A stretch of DNA of 30,274 nt from UBA1794 sp964439955 (lineage in GTDB: Bacteria > Bacteroidota > Bacteroidia > Bacteroidales > Bacteroidaceae), in contig CAYTPX010000024.1 in the NCBI GenBank assembly GCA_964439955.1, forward strand, positions 1 to 30,274, read 5' to 3'. Below the pieces are notes generated by a model. The model saw only the letters and a program-made list of their open reading frames with translations. It did no database searches and was not told where the DNA came from. A program made the position numbers and the translations under genes. Below are positions 30,254 to 30,274 of the stretch, piece by piece; the first letter of the stretch is position 1; every line of letters begins with the position of its first letter.

Positions 30254-30274
30254 TGTTTACATACACATAAAAAA

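Overview
The window looks like part of a Bacteroidales chromosome, probably from a gut-type organism. Three things point there: several protein families largely confined to Bacteroidetes (DUF5106, DUF3127, DUF4348, DUF3332), ten promoters with the exact Bacteroidetes -7 box TAnnTTTG, and few recognisable Shine-Dalgarno sites. The family cannot be fixed from the sequence alone. Base composition is moderately GC-rich for most of the window, but from about 28.2 kb to the right edge it becomes clearly AT-rich.

Layout. 1-5 kb: 3' end of a tRNA with its terminator, a DUF5106/thioredoxin-like secreted protein, cysK, a minus-strand FtsB/DivIC-like gene translationally coupled to a small membrane protein, and dnaX reading away from them. 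5-8.2 kb: queF, a CopZ-like copper chaperone and the copper ATPase copA, all minus strand. 8.4-11.8 kb: a minus-strand sua5(yrdC)-ClC-fmt group with an ATGA stop/start overlap. 11.9-13.5 kb: plus-strand ECF sigma factor, putative membrane anti-sigma-like protein and CpxP/Spy-like periplasmic protein. 13.8-14.8 kb: mdh. 15.2-18.4 kb: DUF3127 OB-fold protein, DUF4348 lipoprotein, murB and a PhnP-like metallo-hydrolase. 18.4-24.1 kb: a minus-strand cluster starting with a TPR protein and a four-subunit 2-oxoacid:ferredoxin oxidoreductase (with a 70-aa membrane protein between two subunits), then pheS and an MFS transporter. 24.2-30.3 kb: a 969-aa modular secreted protein, a DUF3332 lipoprotein, an unknown AT-rich membrane protein and a DUF2971-like gene that appears frameshifted near its 3' end.

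The most unusual signal is not a gene. Five non-coding stretches (about 2.93-3.03, 5.79-5.95, 8.17-8.21, 11.93-12.00 and 14.96-15.07 kb) carry a degenerate tandem array with a regular spacing of about 22 bases. Each unit has a palindromic core resembling CTTTTCCnGGAAAAG followed by about 10 GC-rich bases. Three of the five lie in predicted 5' leaders (dnaX, copA, ECF sigma). The array in front of the CopZ gene adjoins its promoter, and the fifth lies between the mdh and DUF3127 promoters. This is the best candidate here for something undescribed.

Other points of interest are an inverted repeat over the mdh -7 box, a TTGCAA-N5-TTGCAA motif upstream of the copA -7 box, a terminator hairpin whose loop holds the queF stop codon, and the small membrane protein inside the oxidoreductase operon. 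All functional calls rest on reading the translated sequences; no database search was possible.
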